A DNA stretch of 64,000 nucleotides from Guadua angustifolia (Eukaryota > Streptophyta > Magnoliopsida > Poales > Poaceae): positions 4,216,001-4,280,000 of the forward strand of contig CM070506.1 of assembly GCA_036346375.1 (NCBI GenBank), read 5' to 3'. The translations under genes and the position numbers were made by a program. A model generated the notes under the pieces. It did no database searches. It was given only the letters and a program-made list of their open reading frames with translations, and was not told the DNA's origin. Positions 22,456 to 34,153 of the stretch are shown here, piece after piece (positions within the stretch are counted from its first letter, which is position 1; each line of letters starts with the position of its first letter).

Positions 22456-23374
22456 AATGTGCATACAATTAGGTGATGAGTGGAAAATGTTTAAGAAAAA
22501 CTTATTTTAATTTATTTCTCTTTACTTTCCTGTGTTAATTGGGTCTTGATCTTCGGATCTTGTCAATCATCTTGTGATCATGGTTTGCTTGGTTGTATGG
22601 CTTGCTGATCACTTGGTGACTTGACTCATTAGGTCCTCTCACCTCTTTCTCACTCCGGAGCCCTTCATTCCTTTGTTTCAAGCCATCCTGAGAAAGACAG
22701 CTCGGACTGTCCAAAATTTCATCCGGACTGTCCGAACTATTCGGACTATCCGAACTTATGTTCGGACTGTCCGAAGTGAGGTCTCGGGCTGATAAACCCA
22801 GCCCGACCTCATCTTCATCTCTTATTCTTTTTCAAACCCAAAAGTCCTTTCTCTCTCATAACCTCCACCCCTCCACTCGGATCTTGCAATTTGGCCCATA
22901 TTCTTGCGAATCAAAGGTCCCGAGATGTTCCTCAAGGGCAAGGGCTTCATCTCCTTCACGTCATTGCCCAAATTTCGTCTCGAAATCTCCGAATTTCACT
23001 CCCAAAGGTTGGTTTGAACCTACCCTTGTTTCGGCAATTTCTCATCTAATTTTTTTCCATCCTTGGATTCTAGATTATTCTAGACCTTGCTAGGATAGTC
23101 TTCCCGTGATTAGCTCTAGTTTCATTGGATTATTGTCTAGGTTGAGTAATTTAGGGTTTGTGAATTTTCACCTCGGACTGTCCGAGTTTTCGTTCGAGTG
23201 TCCGAAGATACTTCGGACTATCCGAAGAAAACTTCGGACTGTCCGAAGAAATCTTTGGACTATCCGAAGATAACTTCCCACTATCCAAAGCTGGTGAGTT
23301 CATTTCAACTCTTTGATGTTCATCTAGATTTTAATTAGAGTCTAATCTTGTTTCTACCTTTGTATACCTCTAGA
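22456..23374 (+). other. SIRE spacer between pol and envelope-like frame, with palindrome array
   Basis: Non-coding. TTCGGACTGTCCGAA-type palindromes cluster at 22700-22777 and 23172-23290, the same motif as in the LTRs. The part between contains CT-rich leader-like DNA, which fits a promoter or splice region for the downstream frame. Confidence 0.6.
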
Positions 23375-25177
23375 ATGGATCCTTCTCAGGGTGGCAATCC
23401 CTCTCCTCGCCCATCTCGCCAAATTGACATCACCATGGCTCGCAAGAAGAAGGCGAAGCATGATCATCCAGCTGGCGGCTCTTCTACGCCTCTTCCTACA
23501 GGTTCTACGGGTTCTCCCTCGGATTCACCTCCAGAGTCTCCTCCAGCTCAATCCGCGGGAAGAAGGAAGCGTCAAGCCTTTCACAAAAAGAACCAAAGAT
23601 TTCAGGCCGCTGCTTCTGGGCAAGGGCAAGGTGGTGATGGTCAGGGCAGTAGTGCAGAGGATCCACGTGCAGCTATGCCAAGGTTGTGGGCACAAAATGT
23701 GCAGAACAGCGCAGGGCTGGGCAATTGATTGGTCCATTGCAGATTCACCCGTCCATCCGTATGACTCCGATGGGTGTAACTCCCAAGAAGAAGATAGACT
23801 ATTGCATTGGTCATGGGAGAGGAAAAGAAGTGAGACAGCACAGAAGTCAAGATCCTTTAGTGTATCTTCAAGAGGACTACGTGGATAAAAGATTCTGGAA
23901 TCACTTTCAGCAAGATTTCTATGACTCAGTGATCGCAGAAAAGAAGAACCCAGTGGCTCGCATGCAGTATATTGATTGGGAATATATGGCGCAGCAGGAG
24001 GACACCGTGTTTAATGAAGTCATTGCAGCCTGTGAGCGCCATAACCTGAAAGATGTCATGTCTTTTAAATGCAAGTGGAACAATGAAGTGGTGGCACAAT
24101 TCTACGCCACACTTTACATTGACACTGATGAGGAGAGTACGATGTGGTTTATGGTGGATGGGCTCTACTACTCTGTGACTAAGGCACAATTTGCCGACTA
24201 CTTGGGTTTCTCCACCGAGGGTTGGGATAATTTGGATAAGCTGCATACACTGGATACCTCAGGCATCAATGATTTGGACCCATTGTATGATGAGAGCCAG
24301 AACTTCAAGCTGGGTACCACAAAGGGATTGAAGCCTTTCTATGCCATTTTGTATAAGTTGCTTCGGAAGACCCTTTGGCCTAAAGAGGGAGATTCCACGA
24401 ACATCAGCTCCTACTCCAGAAACCTACTTCTGAGGATTGGTGAGGGATCCAGGCCATTCGATATTTTTTATTTTATCTGGCAGAAGATCTGCCTCAACTC
24501 TCTTAGCCCGCGTAGCAGTTGTGGATTTGCTCCCTATGTCATGTGCATGGTCGAGAGCATTTCCGGTCTTTAGTTTACTAAGGATGTGGATCATGTTCCC
24601 TACCGAGTCAGGTTGATTAAAGCTCTGCTCGGCCCGGCTCAGCTCGATTCCGCTCCTTCATCATGCGAGACCCGGGACAGCGGCTCCTTCCTCCTCAGCT
24701 AGACCCTCATCTCCAGCTCATCCCTCCTCTCCAGGCAACTCAATCAAGTCGATGCTCCGTGCTATATTTTGCTTGGGGATAAAGAACCATAAAAAGATCA
24801 AAGAGATGAATGTCAAGCTAGCAGACACCCGTCGTCAGTTGAATGTCATCAAGGGGAAGCTCAATCTCTCATGCTCATCTGAGGAATCAGAGTCTGAGTC
24901 AGACACAGTGATAGTAGATTCTGAGACTCGGCAGCTCATCGACCTTTGCGCTGTTTCTGCGCCCACTGGAGAAGATGAAGAAGGTGATACTGCTTATACA
25001 CCAGGCGGAGACATAGTGGTGACAATGACGACGACGGCAGCGAGGAGTGACTCTTTTGGTGTCTTGATGCCAAAGGGGGAGAGATTTAGATTTATCCTGT
25101 GGTTGTTGATTGCTTGCTTAGTTTGTTTACTTGTTGCTTATCGAGTGTTGGACTATTTGCTTATGTTTTCGTTGTGA
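23374..25177 (+). pseudogene. SIRE envelope-like region, broken
   Basis: An ATG at 23374 starts MDPSQGGNPSPRPSRQ, a Ser/Pro-rich, basic segment like the N-terminus of SIRE envelope-like proteins. Near 23690 the reading shifts to a frame of about 280 codons containing DYCIGHGRGKEVRQHRSQD, FWNHFQQDFYDSVIAEKK and ESTMWFMVDGLYYSVTKAQF, ending at 24573. A further frame (24752-25177) has SSEESESESDTVIVDSE and a hydrophobic segment FILWLLIACLVCLLVAY near its C-terminus that could span a membrane. The region lies between pol and the 3' LTR, where SIRE elements carry their extra ORF. Its function in plants is unproven. Frameshifts make this copy defective. Confidence 0.75.
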
Positions 25178-25474
25178 TGCGCTTGAATACTAGATGTTGA
25201 ACTTTGTTTCATATTTCCCTTAAGTAATGCATTTGGGTGTTTATACCATGCCATATTTATTTATTTGTGCAATTATTTGTTATGTTATACTCTCATGAAT
25301 GCAAAGATATAGGGGGAGCTCTCGCAAAATTTCCCGTAAATATGTGCATTTGAGATTCCACTCAAATTTTTCTAATGCACACATTTAGGGGGAGCTCCAC
25401 CATGTATTTGGTATTCCAAATACAATCTCATTTCAATTTATCCATAAATCTAATCGTGTTGTCATTAATTTACC

Positions 25475-25488
25475 AAAAAGGGGGAGAT
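25475..25488 (+). other. Polypurine tract of SIRE
   Basis: AAAAAGGGGGAGAT lies directly before the 3' LTR, the expected primer for plus-strand synthesis. Confidence 0.92.
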
Positions 25489-26984
25489 TGAAAGTGCATC
25501 TAGGCCCCTTATTGATTTTTGTGATTAATGACAACAAGATTAAGTGACTAATGAGCTTTATAAGGCTTTGTGACACAGATTATCGCATTCATGAGAAAGC
25601 TACAAAGAAAAAGGGGACCCTCAAAATAAAGGAGAAAATGGCATCGGTTAGACTCAATTATTGTGTATCAATTTTTATTTTTATTTGAGTTTAAGGATTG
25701 TCATACTATAAAAAGGGATATGACAAGAAATAGCTTTAGAATGACTTAATGTGCTCAATGATGGATCTTAGTCACAAAATGAGTCAACATGTAAAGTCTT
25801 GGGGGCATTTTGTTCAAAACAGTTCGGAGTATCCGAACTTTGGTTTGGAATGTCCGAGCTGACCCCCTCTGTTAGTTCTGAAAATTTGAGTTTGGAATGT
25901 CCGAAGTCCTCTTCGGAGTATCCGAGTGCACCCCCTCGGTTAGGTTAGGTTCATTTGAGTTCAGAGTGTCCGAAGAATCTTTCGGAGTATCCGAACGCTC
26001 GGAGTATCTGAGATGTTCGGACTATCTGAAGAATTGTTCAGACTATCCGAACTGTGTTGCTCGGTTGCCTGGTATTCAAACTGTTCAGACTGTCCGAACA
26101 TAAGTTCGGACTATCCGAATAGACTCGGGCACAACTCAAAATGGCTAGTTTTTGAGTGGCTATAAAAGCCCCATACTCTCACCTAACAGCACTTAGAGCA
26201 TTAACTCCACTCATTTGCTGCCATTCCAACCTCAAGAGCTCAAGCCCTCGCTCCCTCTCAATCTTTTGATTTGTGAATCTTTTGAGGTTGAGTGAGTTGA
26301 GAGATTGATAGATCTAGTGATATTGATTCATCTTGAGCACAAAAATCATTCTCTCACGGATTTCTTGGCACATCTATTACTCTTGGAGGTTGAGGACTCC
26401 TAAACGGCTAGGAGTCACCGGTGAGCTCCTAATCTTCGTGTGGGACGCCGCCGGAAGTTTGTGAAGGTCGAATCCACCTCCGCAAGGGAAGGATTCAAAG
26501 GAAAAGTAGGTGAGTGCTTGGTGCAACACCTAGAGGATTAGGGTTGAAAGAGACCCCAGCTTGGTGCCGCCTGAACGGAGACGTAGGATCCCCTCAAGGA
26601 TCCGAACTTCGTGTAAAAATCTTTGTGCATTTCGATTTGTTCCTTGGATTACTTTGTGTTCCTCTTTTGTGGTTTCTTAAGATCTAGGGTTTCAAGTTGT
26701 GGCTAGCTCTTGTGAGAAGTGGTTGGTAAGTTCTTGACCACTAGAGGCATTCTAAGCTCTTGGATTTCATTTGGTGGTAATCTTACTCTCTAGATTGCTC
26801 AGATCTACTTTTTAGGGTTTTTGTGCGCAGAGCTGTTCGGACTATCCGAAAAGTCACTCGGATTATCCGAACCACTCGGACAGTCCAAAAGAAATTTTGG
26901 ATGATCCGAACTGTTTGTTTCCGCTGCGAGTTAAATTTTAAAAACGCCTATTCACCCCCTCTAGGCGACATCTTGGTCCTTTCA
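25489..26984 (+). repeat. 3' LTR of the SIRE element
   Basis: 1496 bp, matching 15451-16905 nearly base for base. It has the same palindrome arrays (25822-26120 and 26832-26912) and TATA box TATAAAA at 26161-26167. Relative to the 5' LTR it has about 40 extra bases in the U3 palindrome array, which suggests gain or loss of motif copies there. Confidence 0.93.
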
Positions 26985-28216
26985 CCCCCGACACCCCGTG
27001 TCGGAACCATTAAATGCGCGTGGCTTCGCTGATGGCATGATGGCTTATCCCTCTATCATCCTGCACCTAACCAGTCCCATACAAGTCACTTCCCGGGCGG
27101 ACCGGGCGGAGTTGGATGATGGTGCAAAGAATGAGGCTAGAGGACAGGGCTACAACGACTGATGTAATAAATGAAATGTAATCATTGTAATGTCATCCTT
27201 CTCACATGCCCGAGCCAGCCCGGCCTATATAAGGGGGGTTCGATGCATGGGAGGAAGGGGGAGGAAGGAGGGGGACGGAGGAGAAGAAAAGAAAGAACGA
27301 CCAGAGAACTTAGAACCGAAGGGAGCTAAGAGAGAGCACTGGGAGAGCTCAAGTAGAACCCGGAGTATGGATTGTGTACTTGTAATCCCCCAAAACACAT
27401 TAACAAGAGCCGAAGCAGGACATAGGGATATTACCCACATCGGGGGCCTGAACCTGGGTATATCGACGTGTTCTTTAATCCTTGTCTGTGTGGATCCCTC
27501 GAGAGAGCTCATAGGTATCCGACCGTGAAGATCCCCTCTATCGAACCTCGGATCCCTTCGAGGCATAATAGTTGGCCGGCGAAAAACGCAGACAGATGGT
27601 GTCGCCAAGGAGGATCCTCGGATGGTCTGGCTGGCGGGTCCGCCCCGACCATGTCGAAGCTCATCCCCGAGCGTGTAACATAATTCCTGAGCATGCTCGC
27701 TCGGGAGTGCGCAACGATCGGTCAGAGCTAGAGGGAATTCCCGAGCATGATCAAAAGATCATGTTCGGGACATAACGTCTACATGGCGATAATTACGCCA
27801 CGATCTGAGACTATTATGCCCACGATGGGAGCGTGGCGGGAATTAAGGATGCAGTTACAGCCACGGTTAATGCCGCAATGGCACATTATTCGGCTGCGGT
27901 TACTTCAATTATCTTGTAAGCTATAAGAACCCCACCAGTAGATCGGTAAAGGGGAGGACAAGGACATCAGATGAAAGCTATATACAACACATAGACATAC
28001 TCAAGCCTTACTGTAATAGTTCGGTTGCAATAGTGAAAACCACTGAATGTAGGGTTATTATCTCCGCCGTGAGAGGCCTGAACCAGTATAAATCCTGTGC
28101 CCATTCTCCGATTGTCTAAGACCATTCTTCAGATGCAAACCCTTCACGGAAAGGGGCCTGTTGATCCCCCATTCAACAAGTAACCTCGGCGAGGACCTGT
28201 TTCCCAAATGTCGACA

Positions 28217-28484
28217 AAAATAATTTTAGAAATACAAATATCTTTATGGAAAATATCAAATAGAGTTCAAAATTTTTGATAAAATTCTCAAAAATACTTT
28301 GAAACATTTTAAACCTATAAAAATTATTTCAAGTATAATTTTGTTTTTATTTTTCTTGAATAAATTAATTTTATAAATCCAAAAACAGCAAAACAGTATT
28401 TATAAACTCTAGAAAATTTAGTATAAATCTCACAAGATCATAAATGAATATTGAATAATAGTATGCAAATTTTAGGGTGTTACA
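28217..28484 (-). repeat. Truncated LTR fragment (TGTAACACCC type)
   Basis: Read on the minus strand it starts TGTAACACCCTAAAATTTG at 28484 and runs as AT-rich DNA until cut at 28216 by the Gypsy LTR. TGTAACA(T/C)CC is the usual start of a large class of grass Gypsy LTRs, also seen here at 30594, 36663 and 45721. It may be the target into which the Gypsy element inserted. Confidence 0.6.
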
Positions 28485-30594
28485 TCTTTGAAGTTGGAGG
28501 AGCAAGAGGATGTCGTTGATAATGATATTGAGGAGATGATGGTCTAATCTGGGGAACAAATTTTAGGGTGTTTCATTCAATTCTAAGTTTGTTTGCAAAA
28601 TTTTTATGTATAGCTAATCATTCAACCTTTTCCATAATTATGAATTTCAAATTCACCTAGTGCCCTGTTTCAAAATATTTTTGCATATTTTGGAAGTACT
28701 TGATTTTAGATTAATTTATAATTTGTTTCATTTTATTTGGATTGAAAATGCGAAGGTTACTCATATATGATGTCGGCTCGGTTATGAAATTAAAAGAGAA
28801 TTAAAAATACGCTTTATGTTAAAGGAATACGAACTCAGACCTTTGAACTTTTAGCCGTCGTGCCACTAACAGATTGGTCCCACTGTGCAGTGAGCCGAAA
28901 GCAGGGGAAGCCCTAGGGCTCGCCGGTGACGCTACTCCGGTGGGTACTGGGTTTCCGGCAAAGGGGAGGGCACGGTGAGCATCAGCGCGCTGAGGCTCAT
29001 CTACTCGAGGTCTCTAACGCCGTCGACGATGGCTGGAAGGGGCGTGTCACCAAGGTCCTCGGCGGCGGCCAGGGTCGGTTCAATGGAGCCTAGAAATTTC
29101 AGCGTACATTCACCGGATGATTGATTCTTGAGCATCAATGGATTACCAGAGTTCCATTTTACCTGTAAATAGGCCGGAGAATCATTGGTCCGAGCTGCCA
29201 CCGGTGGCCGGATCTGGGAAAGAGACAAGTCCGTGGTGGCTGATGTTCGGTAGCGAAAGGCTGAAATTAATGTTGGCTATAAGCTCAGGGATGCAAGTTA
29301 TTGCTTCATGCTCACCGGATTGGGAAGATTTTCCTTGTGGCTCTCTTAATTCGGTTTCTCCCCCTTTTCGGGTTTTGCTGGTTCAAAGGAGGAAATGGCA
29401 ATGCACACTGAGAAAAATGGTTTCGGCTCGTTCAGAGAGGATTAGCGGAGAGCTCTGAGCCTTGGCGCGGCTTATATGGATGGGGAGTTCGGTTCACTAG
29501 TGTTTGAACACAAAGGGGATAAGGGCGGAAGTGCTGTTCTTCAGGAATAAAGTGGCGCGAGAATACTCAGCCGTGGTAGTAGCATTGAGGGAAATTGATT
29601 GCTCGGCAGCGTCGTGGCAGAGGTGAGGCGAACCTGGCGCCGCTCTGCATTGCCTGATGCTTGCTGTGGCAGTATTTCACTGGAGTTTCTCCTGTCGCGG
29701 CAGAGCTTCGGCGACACGAGCTGGGAGAACGGCAGAGCAATTTTTTTATTACGTATGCTAATATCGCAATTTGTAAATAAAATAATATTATTTTAAAAAA
29801 ATTTCATTTGAAGCAAAACTGCCTCATCCGATCAGTACTCAGCAATAATATCGGTTCTTAAATGAGGATCATATCTTGTTGGCAATTTCTGATAATTTTT
29901 CTCAGAGATCCTTGGATAATAAGGATTACACTGTAAAAATTTTAGGTCAAAATAACCTATACAGAATTTATAACAATTCTGATGAGCTACTGTGCTCAAA
30001 CTCATATTTCTCGGTTTTTCATTTTTATTAGATAACAATGTAGTGTTAATTTATTTAAAAAAATTTATGTATAATCCTAATGATTATTTGGAATGACCAT
30101 AAAAATTTTACGATATTATCAGCTGTATTTATTTTTATAAAATTCTGACATTTTGATTTTCATATTTCTAGGGTTTCAGTTTTTGAATTTTAAAAGGCCA
30201 TCAATTTTGTTATTAATTTTCGAGATTTGTACCATAGATAACCACTGTATTTAGGATATTATGATAATTTTTCCAGCTGCAGTTAATGTTCGAAGATTTT
30301 ATGATAATTCTGACCATTTACTGTTTGGAGGTTAAAAGGTGTCTTTTCAATAATCATTTCATTATCTTTTGTATTAAAATTCATTTGTCAGATATTTAAC
30401 ATCAATTTTTCAGGATTTTAATTTTATCTTTTTACCATTATCCATTCATTTATTCCATTTGTTGGATTTTTCATACAAGTCATAAATCCAAGAAAACTTA
30501 AATAAAAACCAACAATGCCAAGAAAATTCAGAAATGAACACTCTCAAATTTAAAATACTCATTTTTATTTTATTATATTTTTTGGGATGTTACA
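28485..30594 (-). repeat. LTR-like repeat (TGTAACATCCC type), minus strand
   Basis: The right end at 30594 reads TGTAACATCCCAAAAAATA on the minus strand. The body is AT-rich at 29750-30590, then GC-rich at 28860-29740, the same plan as the LTRs at 1940 and 61146 but inverted. The left end is unclear: TGTTTCATTC near 28570 is one candidate. No TSD was found, and the weak open frames in the GC-rich part resemble no protein. Confidence 0.5.
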
Positions 30595-32110
30595 CAGCTT
30601 CTCTCCGACCAGCAGTTTGCATGTGTCGCGTACACTACGTTGTATCTCTTGTTACAAGGAAAACCAACCAAACAATACTTTGGTCTTTTAGAAATAAATT
30701 ATTCTATTACAAATATTATTGTCTAATTAATCATCACATGTATATATCGCAAATAGAATTAACACTATAACTGATAATGATGATGCCATCTTGCTCGTCC
30801 TTAATCTGCAAATACTGAGGGCCGGACACGTTGGGTTTTTATGTAGTAGTCGGATATATAAATTGATTTTTGTTTGGGGATGAACGGGTGTGTCAAATTA
30901 GATCGATACTTTGCCACCTTTACAACAGCAGTTAAGCTGGACTTATTGGACTAAAATCAGTAGCAAAGGAACCCACCGTTGGAATATTATTTTATGAAAA
31001 ACACTGTACCGGGGACCCACTTATTGGAATATAATCTTCTGTGGATAGTTCGTTTTGTGCATTCCGTTTATCTGTATAAGCACTGTATAGTTGTACATCA
31101 ATTCCATGTGTTGACAGAAGCTGTATAATACATGCAAGTGAACAGTTGATGTTTATTTTAAGTAAAAAATTTAGTGAAATTATTTGATACCTAAAACTAA
31201 TACAAACTTTTTTATAGTACCGGTTGCAAGCCTTTATTAGCTAGCCATGAATTTTCCCTGGTGGAGCTTTCCCTTGTGGCAACTGGCGTGACTCGCCATA
31301 GTTGGAGCTCACGGTGATCCGTCAGTTGTAGTCCATCGTCAGGGCCTGAACGGAAAAATGAAGAACGGATTGTGAAGTTACTCATAAGGTATGAACAGAT
31401 TGTCTGTCTGAGCATTCTTGTATGGTGGGTCAGTTATCTGGAATATGGATGCTCCTGGGGATCAACCCCAGCAGACGCCCACGCCCACGCCCACGTTCAG
31501 CGAAACTGAATTTAAGTCTGCATATCAGTTCAAAGGCATGTTTGGAGCGCATGTATTTCACAACAATTTGTTAGGAATTTCGTGGGAAAACATTGCAAGT
31601 AGTGTGGTGTATGAGAAGCATAGAGATGATTGTGAGTCACTGTACTGATCTCTGGTGGATGGATGAAGCATGGAGTGCAGCTCCCAGAAGGAGACTGCGC
31701 CTTGATGGATGAATGCATGTATAAGCTCATAAGCTGGATTGGTCTCATGTGCCCTGAGTTTTTGTTTGTTTTTGTTTTTGTTTTGCACACATCTTATGCT
31801 TTCAATCTGCTACTTGTTCTGACGCAAATTCTAACTGATAAAGATGTGCCAATGTAGTAATTAAGATACATTTCTTTCATGTGAGGTGCCATAAGTCCTG
31901 TATATTTAAGCCCATTTGTATCCTTTTGTTGTCTGTAGCTTTTTTTAGCATTTACTCGAGCTCTATCTGGGAAAGCTTCAGTGTCAGCTTAAAGCCGCCA
32001 TCAGTTTTATGCTCTAGAGGGAGCCCAAGTACTGTTAACGGCCTCGACCATGTTTATTGGTCATGGCATCATATAAGGTGCAATCTGTGCTACGAGGTCG
32101 ATTGAGGCAC
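30595..32110. other. Unassigned DNA, possible host gene fragment
   Basis: No repeat family or known protein is recognised. The segment 31380-31870 has the base composition of exonic or 3'-UTR grass DNA. A short open frame (31418-31648, 76 codons) contains NMDAPGDQPQQTPTPTPTF, and a T/G-rich tract at 31757-31785 follows. It may be a terminal exon of an unidentified gene, but the coding evidence is weak. Confidence 0.3.
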
Positions 32111-32687
32111 AAAGCCAGCGTGAAATATTCCGAAAAAATGACTGTATTTCTTGATTTACTCACTTCTATATAAAATTAAAAAGTTAAATTTATTCTACGT
32201 TATGAGTACCAAAATGAGGAAATTATGACAAAGAATAAATCAAAAGGGAAAAAAAGATAAATGCTACTATTTACATCGTAGTTATTTTTTTTATTTTTTG
32301 TAACACACTGTGAGTTCGAAATTGAAACGTTAAAGGGTGCTACAAACTCCATGACTATACCATCATTTTTTTAATTTTTTTATGTTGATTTGACGGCTCA
32401 ACCAACCAGGTTATTACACCCGAAGCATGGGTTGCACAGTATATTGGCACCGTTCATTCATCTAAGAGAGAGAGGTTGCCGGATCCTTGCTCAAAGAATA
32501 CAAAATGGAAGTTCTATTCATTACTCTTGAGAGATTGTATTAGACCTGTCCAAGCGTAAAAGGGCCAAAATTTTGACCATTTAGATCGAAATTTTGTTTT
32601 TTTAATTTGACATTTAGTAGAATTTAAATTTATTTTTTAAATTTCGTTAGGATTTTAGCTTTTTGTGTGTGTAATTTGACCATTTAG
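32111..32687. other. AT-rich DNA, nothing recognised
   Basis: No gene, RNA or element ends are seen. Homopolymer A and T runs dominate. Confidence 0.4.
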
Positions 32688-33150
32688 CTTTTTTTACTAC
32701 ATACCTTTTCTATATGTAAAAGGAATATATAAATAAATATTGCTATAAAGGGTGGATTTTAATGAATTTTTTCGTGGAATTCACTTTAGAGTATCTTATA
32801 ATTAGTATTAGAGTATACTCAAAAGGATAAAGAGGTATAACAACATCATTTAAATGGTATCTTGAACAACAGTGTATGGAATCATTTTCCTATATATATA
32901 TATATATATGTATGTATATATATATATGTATATATATATATGAAAATGTTTATACTCCGGTGTATGTATCACCTCTAATATACCGCTTAAATGATGATGT
33001 TATACTCTTTATGCTTATAGTATACTCTAATACTTATATAAGATACTCCAAAGAGAGTTCTATGAAAATTTCATTAAAATCCACCCTTTATAGTATAATT
33101 TGTTTACATATTCCTTATACATATGGAAAAGGGTATGTAGAAAAAAAAGG
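32688..33150. mobile_element. Long inverted repeat (foldback MITE-like)
   Basis: Arms at about 32688-32878 and 32960-33150 pair over roughly 190 bp. Shared words include CTACATACC, CTATAAAGGGTGGATTTTAA, TATTAGAGTATACT and ATCATTTAA, with scattered mismatches. The spacer holds a TATATATG microsatellite. No clear TSD is visible and the right flank repeats a piece of the arm (33178-33210), so exact ends are uncertain. Confidence 0.65.
32889..32942. repeat. TA/TATG microsatellite
   Basis: Alternating TA with interspersed TATG units over about 54 bp, in the spacer of the inverted repeat. Confidence 0.9.
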
Positions 33151-33481
33151 TCTGATGAAATTTTTTTAATCATGTTGTATTGGAGTATCTTAGAATTATT
33201 ATTGGAGTATACCGAAAGTGATATATATATACAAGTTTTTAAAAATTCTCAAAACATTATTAAACGTATGGGAGGTGATTTTCTACAATCCTATAAAATT
33301 TGAAGATCAAACTCTATCGTATTTGAAAAATATAAAATTCACAAGTAGCGAGGAGAATAGTATTAAATAGTGAAAATACTATTTAATCTGAATTTATCTT
33401 TTTCATATCTTTCAAATACGATTGATTTTGGTCTTAAAACTTTACAAAGTTATATAATATCATAATTTCTAACCTTACGAC

Positions 33482-33528
33482 GGATCAATGCAGCACATTC
33501 AGCCCCAACCCATAATCACCAAAGAGGT
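33482..33528 (+). other. Exon-like segment shared with 55558 and 57554
   Basis: GGATCAATGCAGCACATTCA and what follows match, with few changes, the segments starting at about 55559 and 57555. All three read G-S-M-Q-(H/R)-I-Q-(P/S)-Q-P-I-(I/M)-T-K-E and are followed by GT, as for a splice donor. It may be a small exon of an unidentified gene or part of an uncatalogued repeat. Confidence 0.4.
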
Positions 33529-33791
33529 AAAGAGCAAATATGTCTTCTCCCTGCGAAAGAAAACAACTGGGTTATGCCATTTCACAGCACCATCGTAACG
33601 TAATTTAAATGGTTAATCGCACCATAACGTTAGAGTACTCTATGCTTTAACGAAATGTATGTAAGCGCACGGTTGAGGCCGAGTAAACTTTGACAGGATG
33701 GTAGGCGCACCATTGGGTTTTAAATACCACCGTTACGGGTATTTTTTGTCTTATACTATTATATGTCTATGCGTTGCAATGGAAATATATA

Positions 33792-34153
33792 CTCCTCTAT
33801 CCCAATTTATAAGGCGTATTAGCCTGGGTGCGATTACCAACACAGTAATTTTCTACCGATACTGCCCCTGATTCATAGCCGGCCCGACTTTCTATCAGCA
33901 GCCCGTTTTTCACTTCTCCGTTGCCATGCATCTAGAGAGATTTTTTATTCGCTCGCTGCATGCGCAGTCCGCAGCGTGTTTTTTTAATTCCGTCGCCACG
34001 CGCACTAGAGTCAGGAACAAATCCGCCCGCTTGACCAGGACCATACATACACAAGGGCAATTGTGGAAGAAACAGACAACAAATCACAAGGCGCCCTATA
34101 AAATGGGATTCCAATCAGATTTTTATGCGCCCTATTTTACGGGATGGAGGGAG
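33792..34153. mobile_element. Stowaway-type MITE, 362 bp
   Basis: The ends read CTCCTCTATCCCA at the left and TGGAGGGAG at the right, the Tc1/Mariner Stowaway signature CTCCCTCCGTCCC. TA dinucleotides flank it (33790-33791 and 34154-34155). Inner words TTTATAAGGCG and CGCCCTATAAAAT extend the inverted repeat. The middle has no coding capacity. Confidence 0.85.

Larger units (their letters stand above)
15451..26984 (+). mobile_element. SIRE/Maximus-type Copia retrotransposon with envelope-like region
   Basis: The LTRs at 15451-16905 and 25489-26984 start TGAAA(A/G)TGCATCTAGGCCCC and end GGTCCTTTCA. TSD CCCCC lies at 15446-15450 and 26985-26989. The primer-binding site, gag with zinc knuckle, coiled-coil spacer, protease, integrase, RT and RNase H follow in order. 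An extra frame then precedes a clear polypurine tract. The 11.5 kb length and the extra frame downstream of pol are typical of the SIRE lineage. The two LTRs are very similar, differing mainly by substitutions and a few short indels, so insertion seems fairly recent, yet gag, RNase H and the extra frame are broken. Confidence 0.95.
15012..28216 (+). repeat. 3' LTR of a Tat-like Gypsy element, split by SIRE Copia
   Basis: The LTR starts TGTCGGCG at 15012 and ends in TGTCGACA at 28216, so the ends are the inverted words TGTCG/CGACA. Bases 15451-26984 are a later SIRE element plus one TSD, leaving about 1.67 kb of LTR. The right part has a TATA box TATATAAG at 27226-27233 and a leader-like GATATTACCC with GGGGGCCTGAACC (27427-27453). 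A second, similar module (TATAAGAACCCC near 27922, then GGTTATTATC and GGCCTGAACC near 28050-28083) lies downstream, so the right part could join two related LTRs. The matching 5' LTR and gag-pol are not in the window. Confidence 0.65.

Noticed and set aside
31418..31648. Confident host gene call
   Set aside because: Only a 76-codon frame with a Thr-Pro repeat; no splice partner or recognised domain, so kept as unassigned.
32876..33169. 97-codon open frame with repeated Tyr/Ile
   Set aside because: Microsatellite translation followed by an arm of the inverted repeat.
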